Of a stretch of 64,000 nt of DNA, positions 36,269-43,824 are shown piece after piece (within the stretch, counting starts at the first letter, position 1; every line of letters begins with the position of its first letter). This stretch comes from Bacteroidia bacterium (lineage in GTDB: Bacteria; Bacteroidota; Bacteroidia; J057). A program made the position numbers and the translations under genes. The DNA is taken from assembly GCA_033391075.1 (NCBI GenBank), contig JAWPMV010000001.1:7254001-7318000 (forward strand), in the 5' to 3' direction. The notes beneath the pieces are model-generated. The model did no database searches, had not been told where the DNA came from, and saw nothing but the letters and a program-made list of their open reading frames with translations.

Positions 36269-36382
36269 GTGAGCCTCGGGGAACTCACCCCCGTCCCCTC
36301 TCTTAGGAAGAGAGGGGTGGATATTTGGATGCGGATGTTGTTATGAGAGTTGAGTGTGGGGTCTTATGGGGGAAAGGGTTTT

Positions 36383-36751
36383 ATGGATTATAAAAGTATT
36401 AAGAAGTTGGCCAGGGAATTGAGGAAGAGGCAAACTCGAGCAGAGGCTGTTTTTTGGGAAAAGGTGAGGAATAGGAGGTTTAGGAAGTTGAAGTTTAATC
36501 GGCAGTTTGTTATAGGATATGGCTTGGAAGAAGGAGGAAGAGCATATTTTATTGTTGACTTCTATTGCCATGAACTGGAGCTCATTATTGAGATTGATGG
36601 TAAGATTCATGAGAAACAGATAGCGTACGATGCACGTAGGGAAAGCATTTTGGAGAGCTTAGGCTTTCAAATTCTGCGATTTAAGAATGAAGAGGTTTTG
36701 TATTCTTGGGAAGGAGTGAAAAAACGACTATCCACATTCATCGATTCTTAG
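36383..36751 (+). CDS. DUF559 endonuclease-like protein
   Basis: The 122-residue protein belongs to the DUF559 group related to very-short-patch and type II restriction nucleases: KLARELRKRQTRAEAVFWEKVRNRRF at the N-terminus, a VDFYCHELELIIEIDG strand pair carrying the acidic D-x(n)-ExD catalytic motif, then GFQILRFKNEEVL. The ATG at 36383 is chosen; the frame is open to a TTG at 36350. Such genes are scattered and of unknown role, often repeat-associated. The stop codon coincides with the first base of a 103-bp tandem repeat. Confidence 0.85.
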   Translation: MDYKSIKKLARELRKRQTRAEAVFWEKVRNRRFRKLKFNRQFVIGYGLEEGGRAYFIVDFYCHELELIIEIDGKIHEKQIAYDARRESILESLGFQILRFKNEEVLYSWEGVKKRLSTFIDS

Positions 36752-37135
36752 GAATCGGCCTGCCGCGCATTTCCATCCTGAGGGGAATGAGTCCTATGCA
36801 AAGGAGTCAAATAATCTCCAAGAACCTCAAGATTCCTCAACACATCAAATCCTGGGATTGGCCTGCCGCGCATTCCCATCCTGAGAGGAATAGAGCTCGT
36901 ACAAAGGAGTCAAATAATCTCCAAAAACCTCAAGATTCCTCAACACATTAAATCCTGGGATTGGCCTGCTGCGCATTCCCATCCTGAGGGGAATGGGGCT
37001 CGTGCAAAGGAGTCAAATAATCTCTAAAAACCTCAAGCTTCCTCAATACATCAAATCCTGGGATTGGCCTGCCGCGCATTCCCATCCTGAGGGGAATGGG
37101 GCTCGTGCGAAGGGGTCAAATCACCTCCAAAATCT
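36751..37135. repeat. Tandem array of 103-bp direct repeats, four copies
   Basis: Units start at 36751, 36854, 36957 and 37060, exactly 103 bp apart, with about 85-95 percent identity; the fourth is partial and runs into the 3' end of the GreA-like gene. Each unit has a small hairpin (CATTCCC and GGGAATG, changed in copies 1 and 2). The later part of each unit (GTCAAATAATCTCC...AACCTC) resembles the last dozen codons of the GreA-like gene on the other strand. Confidence 0.9.
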
Positions 37136-37568
37136 CGATCTCCCTATTCATAAAGCTGATGCTTTCTCCGGCTTTTTTCCCGAGAAGAGCCTTTCCGAGG
37201 GGAGAGGCAAGTGATAATACGAAACATGAATTTCCTTCAAACTCTACCTTTCCTAGTGGAACAGAAAAGTAATAGAGATTTTCATTGCTTTTTACCAGAC
37301 TGCCCAGCACAATTTCCTCCTGATTCTTCCCCGGCTCACATTTTCTCAGCAAGACTTTCATTTGGTTCAATTGCCTCAACAGTAAATTGTTTTTGTCAAT
37401 CTCCCGCTTATTCATTTCACGCGAAGTCTCAAATTTATCTCCCGCGCTACTTTTGGTATCCTCACTATTTGCCGCCTGAAGCTCGGCCACATATTTCTGG
37501 ATCCGATCTACCTTATCTGCTAAAACCTGCAGGCACTGTTGATGTATATGTTGTTTAAGTGAAAGCAT
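37116..37568 (-). CDS. GreA/GreB-like transcription elongation factor family protein
   Basis: The 150-residue protein has a helical N-terminal coiled coil (about 1-75, with the typical EDTKSSAGDKFETSREM motif) and a GreA C-terminal FKBP-like domain (VLGSLVKSNENLYYFSVPLG, LASPLGKALLGKKAGESISF). Bacteroidota homologues of this length are often annotated as 3-oxoacyl-ACP synthase by error. It likely acts at the secondary channel of RNA polymerase, although the acidic tip of true GreA is not clear here. It starts 38 bp after the stop of the cyclase gene at 37607 and may be co-transcribed with it. Confidence 0.85.
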   Translation of the reverse strand: MLSLKQHIHQQCLQVLADKVDRIQKYVAELQAANSEDTKSSAGDKFETSREMNKREIDKNNLLLRQLNQMKVLLRKCEPGKNQEEIVLGSLVKSNENLYYFSVPLGKVEFEGNSCFVLSLASPLGKALLGKKAGESISFMNREIEILEVI

Positions 37569-37606
37569 CTGAATTTTCAGCTAAATACAATGATACAGAA
37601 GATTCC

Positions 37607-39709
37607 TTATTTCTGCATCATCTCCACTCCCGACCAATTGAGGGGAACGCCTTCTTTGCTCAAAGAAAGGGCGCGAGAGAGGTAGAGCTTACTGGCTTTG
37701 TCTTCGGGATTGAGGGAAAGGACTTCTTTAAAGGCCTGAATAGCCAACACAAAATTCTGTTCATAATAGGCGGTCATCGCTTCCTGAAAAGTTCGGCTGA
37801 GGTTGAGAAATTTCTCCTTTTCTGATGCTGCCAACCAGGATTTGCTCTCATGAACATTTACTGCTTCCTTGCGGCCTTTCACCTGAACTTTACCCAGAAA
37901 CCTCACCAAGTAATCATCAGGCTCTTCTACCCCGGAAAGCGTCTGTTCTGATAGGACAATAGAAGTTCCATAATGCTTGGTCAAGCCCTCCATGCGAGAG
38001 GCTGTATTTACGGTATCGGCCACTACGCTAGCATCCATTCGATCTGCATCTCCGATCACGCCCATCATAAGCTGACCGGTATGTAAGCCGATTCCGATCC
38101 TTAAGGCTTCTTCTCGACTTTCATTGAATTCCTCAAGGGTTTGCAGCATCTCCCGAGCAGCGAGCAAAGCATCTTCTGCTTTTTCCGGGAATAATGCCAT
38201 GATTCCATCCCCATAATACTGATTAACAAAGCCATTATGTTTTTGAATGGCCGGGCCCATTCTGCCTAAATAGGTGTTGAGGAAGTCAAAATTTTCTTTG
38301 GGCGTCATTTTCTCAGATAGGCTTGTATAATCTCTGATATCTGAAAAAAGGACAGTGACTTCCTTTTCCACTCCATCACCCAGATTTACATCCAGCACAT
38401 TGGTATGTCCCAAAGACTTGATAAACTCATGCGGAACAAAGCGTTTGAAGGCTACATTGAGGCTGGAAAGTTTTTCATTGAGGGCTTCCTGAGCGATCCG
38501 TTTTTCTCTTTCTGCATCCACTTTCTCCTGCTCTGTCTTTCTGATTCTATATCCCAGTCCCAATGAAAAGAAGATGATCTCAACGACTATGGTAGAAAGG
38601 AAGATCATAAAGGTATAGGAAAGCTCGAAAATATGTCCGAGCACTGCCAAACTTAACCCCAATACAATTACGCTTCCGGATCCTCCAATGAAATAAAAGG
38701 CCAGGCGATCTTTGGTCCGCGTCAAAGCCACGAAAAAAATGAGGTTGAGGATGACATCCAGCAGCAAAAGGCCAAATTCGATGCCCAATCCTAAGGGGAT
38801 ATTGAAGCTGGTGTAAAAGATCGTTTGTGTGACGATTAGAAATCCACTCTTAATGATAATCACCCAGCTGAGAATTCGGTCCCATTTGGGCAAGAGATTT
38901 TTGAGATCAAGAAAGCTTTTGCCGAAAAGGTAATAGAAGATATTGATGGCCGAAAAAGCCAGATGACCGATGGGTACCAAATAGCGAGGATCTCCAAAAG
39001 AGGGATAAGTCATGGGCCCCACCGCAAAGAGAACAAATGTCCCCACACAAAGCAGATAGAGGGCATAAAAGAGATAGGCCTTAAAACGAACCGTAATAAA
39101 AAGTACCAGATTGTAGAGACACATTATCCCGAAAATTCCCAGAAAAACCAGAATCGTATTTTCCAGGGGAATATGATCATCATCTTTCCACTTAAGCATA
39201 TCATAGAGCTTAAGATTGACCGGTATGGCCTGATGGTCTATTTCCCAAAGTTTCAGGTACAAGGTCTGAGAACTATGTGCTTTGAGGTATAAGGGAAAAT
39301 GAATAAAATCTCCCTCATTTACTTCCTTCATTCTGCCTGGCATATTTCTCCCCGAATGAAATACGCTCTCATTCCCAATGGAATCGATGAGATATAAAGT
39401 AGCCATTCCCATGGCCTCATTAAAGAGCATCCAATCTGTATGCTGATCCCCTGGGTTGGACAGTTCTACTTTCAGCCAATAGGTATAATCCGGAGATAGG
39501 GGAAGGGAGAGTTCGGATAAAGCTTGATAAGAAGAATGATTTTTCGCCTCTTCAATCTCCAGCTTATTCTCTTTGTCCGTGAGAATTTGGACATGCTTAT
39601 TCAGGTATATGACTTCTTCTCCTGCTTTCAATGCGACCTGGGCATGAAGCGACAAGCCTATTGAAAAGAATAGGAAAAAGAGGAGTCCCCAACTGAGTAA
39701 GCGATTCAT
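37607..39709 (-). CDS. 7TMR-DISM receptor adenylate/guanylate cyclase
   Basis: The 700-residue protein has a signal peptide, a periplasmic 7TMR-DISMED2-like beta-sandwich (about 35-165, with YTYWLKVELSNP), seven transmembrane helices (about 185-390), a coiled coil and a class III cyclase domain (about 445-620). The cyclase has both metal aspartates (VLFSDIRDYTS, YYGDGIMALF), and VADTVNTASRMEG with the transition-state Asn and Arg. A TPR-like tail ends in GVPLNWSGVEMM. The product (cAMP or cGMP) is not certain from sequence. Ligand binding outside would control second-messenger synthesis inside. Confidence 0.93.
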   Translation of the reverse strand: MNRLLSWGLLFFLFFSIGLSLHAQVALKAGEEVIYLNKHVQILTDKENKLEIEEAKNHSSYQALSELSLPLSPDYTYWLKVELSNPGDQHTDWMLFNEAMGMATLYLIDSIGNESVFHSGRNMPGRMKEVNEGDFIHFPLYLKAHSSQTLYLKLWEIDHQAIPVNLKLYDMLKWKDDDHIPLENTILVFLGIFGIMCLYNLVLFITVRFKAYLFYALYLLCVGTFVLFAVGPMTYPSFGDPRYLVPIGHLAFSAINIFYYLFGKSFLDLKNLLPKWDRILSWVIIIKSGFLIVTQTIFYTSFNIPLGLGIEFGLLLLDVILNLIFFVALTRTKDRLAFYFIGGSGSVIVLGLSLAVLGHIFELSYTFMIFLSTIVVEIIFFSLGLGYRIRKTEQEKVDAEREKRIAQEALNEKLSSLNVAFKRFVPHEFIKSLGHTNVLDVNLGDGVEKEVTVLFSDIRDYTSLSEKMTPKENFDFLNTYLGRMGPAIQKHNGFVNQYYGDGIMALFPEKAEDALLAAREMLQTLEEFNESREEALRIGIGLHTGQLMMGVIGDADRMDASVVADTVNTASRMEGLTKHYGTSIVLSEQTLSGVEEPDDYLVRFLGKVQVKGRKEAVNVHESKSWLAASEKEKFLNLSRTFQEAMTAYYEQNFVLAIQAFKEVLSLNPEDKASKLYLSRALSLSKEGVPLNWSGVEMMQK

Positions 39710-39797
39710 AATGACGTGAATGGCATGTATTCCTTTCTATAACGATGAAAGTTTATAGTAAGAGGTTGCAAAGGTAGGGAGAAAATGAATGAAAGGA

Positions 39798-40529
39798 CTA
39801 TCGATCTTTATGAACTTCTGTCCTCCATCTGGGATTGGGTTCTGTGACTTTGGGGCCTTCACTGAGTCGGTCAAAACAGACCTCATGGATGTTGTAGTAC
39901 CTACCGGTGGCCGCCGTCATACCCCAATACACCAATTCATTTCCGCCAAAAACATCATTCAAAAGATCCACCTGAGCCGAAATCACTTCTTTGTGATCTA
40001 TCTCAACTGAAAGTTTCTGTTCCTGTGGATTCCAAAGCACCCAAAAGCTGTGGCGGGTGCAGTCCTCGATATTGGGGATGGTATTGGGGCCTGCGAGGTC
40101 ATTGAAATGTCCCACGCGTCCATTGAGCATGATGCTAAGGTGGTCTTCATCCGGATCATTGAGGTGATAATTGAGCCAGGTATCGATCTCGATGCCTACG
40201 GAGGGTCGCAATCCGGAGAAACCGATACCTTCGCCCACATATCCCAGCACATTTCCTTGCGGACAAAAGAGAAATACCATACCATCTGCCCCCAGCTCGT
40301 CCTGACATCCGAGCATAATCGAAAGTTCAACAGCAAAGGGTTCTAGGAGGCTTACAGGTTTTTTGTACCAGATCGAACCGGAAGAATATCGTTGTTCTTC
40401 TGTCAGGCGAAAACAATCCTCATCGGTGAGGTAGGTATCGCCATTGATAGTAAAATCATCCAGAAAAGGACGTTGCGCAAATACGCCCAATGAGAGTAAG
40501 AGGAAACTGATGGAAAGCAGACTTCTCAT
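39798..40529 (-). CDS. Secreted L-type (legume-like) lectin-domain protein
   Basis: The 243-residue product starts at the ATG at 40529 with a signal peptide (MRSLLSISFLLLSLGVFAQ); the frame is open upstream but that stretch lacks coding character. The mature part matches the bacterial L-type lectin fold: GADGMVFLFCPQGN, GEGIGFSGLRPSVGIEIDTW with the metal-binding Asp, NDPDEDHLSIMLNG and NIEDCTRHSFWVLWNP. Such domains bind carbohydrate with bound Ca2+ or Mn2+. There is no sorting domain, so it may be periplasmic or released. It is monocistronic. Confidence 0.85.
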   Translation of the reverse strand: MRSLLSISFLLLSLGVFAQRPFLDDFTINGDTYLTDEDCFRLTEEQRYSSGSIWYKKPVSLLEPFAVELSIMLGCQDELGADGMVFLFCPQGNVLGYVGEGIGFSGLRPSVGIEIDTWLNYHLNDPDEDHLSIMLNGRVGHFNDLAGPNTIPNIEDCTRHSFWVLWNPQEQKLSVEIDHKEVISAQVDLLNDVFGGNELVYWGMTAATGRYYNIHEVCFDRLSEGPKVTEPNPRWRTEVHKDR

Positions 40530-40763
40530 AGCTAAATGGGTTAAGACAGGATGTGTGTGCGGCGGGCAATAGGAAGTTAGTAAATTTTGTGGAATCAGGC
40601 TCAATTATCTGCTTTGCAGGAAGAGGAATTGATGAAGGAAGGGAAGGGGAAATAAAGTAAAAACAAGGAATAAGAAATGATAAGGAAGTGTTCAGGTGTT
40701 CTTCTGCGCTCGTACTCCGGTTGCAGGATGAAACTCATGTGAAGACTTAATTCCTACAAGCTA

Positions 40764-40880
40764 ACAACTCTGTCATTGCGAGCCTGTAATGCAGGCGAAG
40801 CAATCTCCTTCGATCCAATTGCTTTTGTGGTTCAAGGAGATTACTTCGCCCAGAATTTGGGCTCGCAATGACAAAGTTGT
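40764..40880. repeat. Nested inverted-repeat element of the GTCATTGCGAG type
   Basis: Outer arms 40764-40784 and 40860-40880 are 21-base inverted copies with one mismatch (ACAACT.TGTCATTGCGAG). Inner arms 40794-40810 and 40834-40850 are 17-base inverted copies with one mismatch (GGCGAAG.AATCTCCTT). The whole could fold into one long hairpin. This is a dispersed, apparently non-autonomous element common in Bacteroidota and other phyla. The rest of the 40530-40932 spacer has nothing recognisable besides a GTGTTCAGGTGTTC word near 40688. Confidence 0.8.
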
Positions 40881-40932
40881 TTAAGCAAGTTTTTTTTTAC
40901 AAAAAGGGAAGTCGGAAAAAGCTTAAATCCAT

Positions 40933-41568
40933 CTATTGCGAAGAAAAACCGCTGAGAAAACTATGAACCTTACTTTTTGGGGTGCGGGAAAGCTTTTGCA
41001 TAGTCGCAAAAGAAAGGGGAGGAAGAAGGTATTGAGATTGAAGGTCCTCAATCATTTTCAGCCAAAGTCGGGAGGTCATTTCAGAGTCGGCCAGAGCCCG
41101 GTGAAATACATCTTCGGCCTGTATGTTTCGATAGGCGACCAGTGTCCCTAGTTTATGATTGGGAGCTCTTTGGTAGATGCGTCTGGCCAGCAACATGGAA
41201 CAGGCGATGTTTCCTTTGAAATGAATGCCTACTCTTTCCAATTCTGCTTCCAGAAAACGTTTATCAAAAGAAGCATTATGAGCGACCAAATTGTCATCTC
41301 CGATAAAATCTGCAAAGGCTTCCATGACCTCTTCACAGGCAGGTGCATCTCTGAGCAAGTCATTGCTGATGCCGGTATAGCTTTCGATAAAACCGCTGAT
41401 GCGAAAGCCGGGATTCATCAATTGCTGGAAGCGATCTACCACAACTCCCGCTTTGATTCGTACCGCCCCAATTTCTATGGCCCGATCTCCATAATTGGGA
41501 GAAAGGCCCGAGGTTTCGAAGTCAAAAATAACGGCAGTATCAGCAGATGCCTCAGGGAAATGGTGCAT
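40933..41568 (-). CDS. DEDDh 3'-5' exonuclease (DNA polymerase III epsilon-like)
   Basis: The 211-residue protein has the ExoI motif IFDFETSG (Asp16, Glu18), the ExoII region NLVAHNASFDKRF, and the ExoIII motif HRALADSE with His and Asp, the DEDDh set that binds two metals. It hydrolyses DNA or RNA from the 3' end. It lacks polymerase-binding or UvrC-like extensions, so it may act in repair or turnover rather than as the replicative proofreader. It lies between the lectin and the cyclase array and has no evident operon partner. Confidence 0.92.
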   Translation of the reverse strand: MHHFPEASADTAVIFDFETSGLSPNYGDRAIEIGAVRIKAGVVVDRFQQLMNPGFRISGFIESYTGISNDLLRDAPACEEVMEAFADFIGDDNLVAHNASFDKRFLEAELERVGIHFKGNIACSMLLARRIYQRAPNHKLGTLVAYRNIQAEDVFHRALADSEMTSRLWLKMIEDLQSQYLLPPLSFATMQKLSRTPKSKVHSFLSGFSSQ

Positions 41569-41743
41569 AGAGAATCAATTCTGGAACAATATACGAAATC
41601 TGCATACAGAAAGATGCTGGGATTGGGTATGTGTTAAATATAGAACATTATGAAGTAGAATTAACGCTCAAAACAGGAAGGGAATTTTGACCTGAATATT
41701 GGCGCGGCGTAGGAAAGCAGGGGAAAAATGGGCCAGGAAAATA

Positions 41744-43750
41744 TTAGAGTTTTTCAAGTAGTTCCTGGAAGCGCGGATCATCTAAATATGGCTTTAGGAA
41801 TCCCGAATTCCTAATTAACGAAAACCCTAAATCTTTCTCTCGAATGGCCTTGTCAAGGTATACCCATGCAGAATCAGATTCTCCAAAAGCCATATAAATA
41901 TTGGCAATATCCAGGGATATTAAATTGGGCTTATAGGTTTCCAGAATTTTTTGGGCATCCTCTTCCTTTCCCAAATGGAACTTTGCAGCAGCCAGACCAT
42001 AAGCTGCATAGCCTTTTAAAGAAATCAGCTCTTCAAAAATCGCTTCTGCTTCCTTATACCTTTCCAAATGAATAAGCGCTTCTCCCCGGTGCCGCAAAAT
42101 ACTGGACAGCTTGGGATTATCTTCCAAAACGTCATCCGAAATGGCTAATACTTTTTCAAAATCTCCTGTAACCAGGTTCAAGCGGGAGAATTCAATTTTC
42201 TTATTGAGAGAAAAGGGATCATTTTTCGTCATTAGCTCAACTAAACTCAGGGCTTTTTGGGGATTCCCTGCTAAAAGGCTCAGATATGCTTGTATTTCAT
42301 TAGGCTCAACTATTCCCCTTTCAACTGCAGCTTGATATGTTGATTGTGCGGCTTCTTTATCCCCCTTATACCAAAGGAGATATCGGGCATATTCAAGATA
42401 TGCTGTGGGAAGATTTGGGTTTAATTGGATAGCTTTCTCTAAATGTAGAGGCACTAAGTCATAAAAGGCCTTTCCTCCGCCATAAATCCCTTTAGAAAAA
42501 TAGGCCCTCCCGAGCTCAACCCATGCAGAATAATAAAGGGAATCAATTTCAATCGCCTTCTTATAATATTCAATGGTCTTATCTGCATTTCTGGCTCCTT
42601 GATTTGCTGATTCCAGCCCCTTTAGGTACCATTCATGAGCCAGAACATTAGTTGTTTGAGTAGCGAGCAAGGCCTGGCTTTCTCCAGGCAGTAAGGTGAT
42701 TTGTAAACGGTCAATGATTTTATGAGCAATATCTTCCTGAATGGCAAAGATGTCTCCCGGACGCTTATCATATTGGTCGGTCCAAAGGGTAGATTCGTTT
42801 TGCGCATCTATCAATTGAACATTAATTCGGATTTTATCTTTGGTTCTACGGATAGAGCCATCTAGCAAAACCGTAGCTGACAATTTTGATCCAATCTCTT
42901 TCAGCGATATGGATTGGCCTTTGAAGGAAAAAGAAGAACCCCGACCAAGAACGCTTAAGCCTTTAAGGCTTGCTAAAGCATTAAGGATTTCTTCAGCCGT
43001 TCCATCACAAAAATACTCCTGATCTTTTCCCGGACTTAGGTCTCGAAAGGGGAGGACTGCAATGACCGGCTTTTCTGAAACTTTCTGCCTTGCTTTAGGA
43101 CTATTTGGCTTTGTTGGCCAAAAAATATAGCCAACAATTCCCAGCAATAATAGCAAGGAGGATATACCTAATATTGGAAATCGCTTTACTATGCTCCTAC
43201 TTTTTCCCTTCGCCAACTTTCCTTGCATGTCCCGCTTTCGAGGCACCACAAATCCCTCATTGGCCAGCGCAAAAACCTCCATGGGCTTCTCCACATTTTT
43301 GAACTGAAATTTGCCCAAAGAAGCCATCTCAAATTCGGGATGGGATTTGACATCATGGATCACTCTTTCGGTAACGAGGATCGATCCCGGCACACCCATA
43401 GACTCAACACGGGAAGCCAGATTTACGCCATCTCCATAGATGTTGCCCTCAGTGAAAACAATGTCTCCGATATGGATGCCAATGCGTAAAGGAACTTGAG
43501 GTTCTTCTTTAAGACTTTCCTGAATGGATTTGGCCGCGTGCATAGCTTCGACAGCTGAATTGAAAACTGCCAGACAACCATCGCCTCGAAATTCGAGAAT
43601 TTCGCCATTGTTTGCCGAAGCCTGCGCCTCCATGACTTCACTGAATCGATGCACTTTTTTCAGTCCCTCCTTTTCATTTCGCTGCATCATAGCGGTATAA
43701 CCGACAATGTCAGTAAACATGATGGCAGCAAGACGACGGGATTGGGGCAT
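41744..43750 (-). CDS. Class III nucleotide cyclase with TolB-like and TPR domains (array copy 1)
   Basis: The 668-residue protein has a cyclase module at residues 1-165 with metal ligands Asp14 (FTDIVGYTAMM) and Asp57 (FRGDGCLAVF), Asn110 and Arg114 in GDGVNLASR, and Lys151, so it looks catalytically competent. A transmembrane helix follows (about 192-210). Then comes a TolB-like segment (AVLPFRDLSPGKDQEYFCDG, LGRGSSFSFKG) and about six TPR repeats. With the cyclase N-terminal and no signal peptide, the TPR half should lie across the membrane. It is the most downstream gene of the array. Confidence 0.92.
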   Translation of the reverse strand: MPQSRRLAAIMFTDIVGYTAMMQRNEKEGLKKVHRFSEVMEAQASANNGEILEFRGDGCLAVFNSAVEAMHAAKSIQESLKEEPQVPLRIGIHIGDIVFTEGNIYGDGVNLASRVESMGVPGSILVTERVIHDVKSHPEFEMASLGKFQFKNVEKPMEVFALANEGFVVPRKRDMQGKLAKGKSRSIVKRFPILGISSLLLLLGIVGYIFWPTKPNSPKARQKVSEKPVIAVLPFRDLSPGKDQEYFCDGTAEEILNALASLKGLSVLGRGSSFSFKGQSISLKEIGSKLSATVLLDGSIRRTKDKIRINVQLIDAQNESTLWTDQYDKRPGDIFAIQEDIAHKIIDRLQITLLPGESQALLATQTTNVLAHEWYLKGLESANQGARNADKTIEYYKKAIEIDSLYYSAWVELGRAYFSKGIYGGGKAFYDLVPLHLEKAIQLNPNLPTAYLEYARYLLWYKGDKEAAQSTYQAAVERGIVEPNEIQAYLSLLAGNPQKALSLVELMTKNDPFSLNKKIEFSRLNLVTGDFEKVLAISDDVLEDNPKLSSILRHRGEALIHLERYKEAEAIFEELISLKGYAAYGLAAAKFHLGKEEDAQKILETYKPNLISLDIANIYMAFGESDSAWVYLDKAIREKDLGFSLIRNSGFLKPYLDDPRFQELLEKL

Positions 43751-43824
43751 GGCTTAAAGATAGAAAAATATTGAATCGCTTATCAATTGAGCTACTATAA
43801 GTTTTATCGGGAATAGATAGGATT

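Noticed and set aside
36751-37135. CRISPR array
   Set aside because: The 103-bp units are direct tandem copies with no unique spacers, and no cas gene is present.
39798-40604. Longer start for the lectin-like protein at 40604
   Set aside because: The extra 25 residues precede a standard signal peptide and would hide it; 40529 fits secretion.
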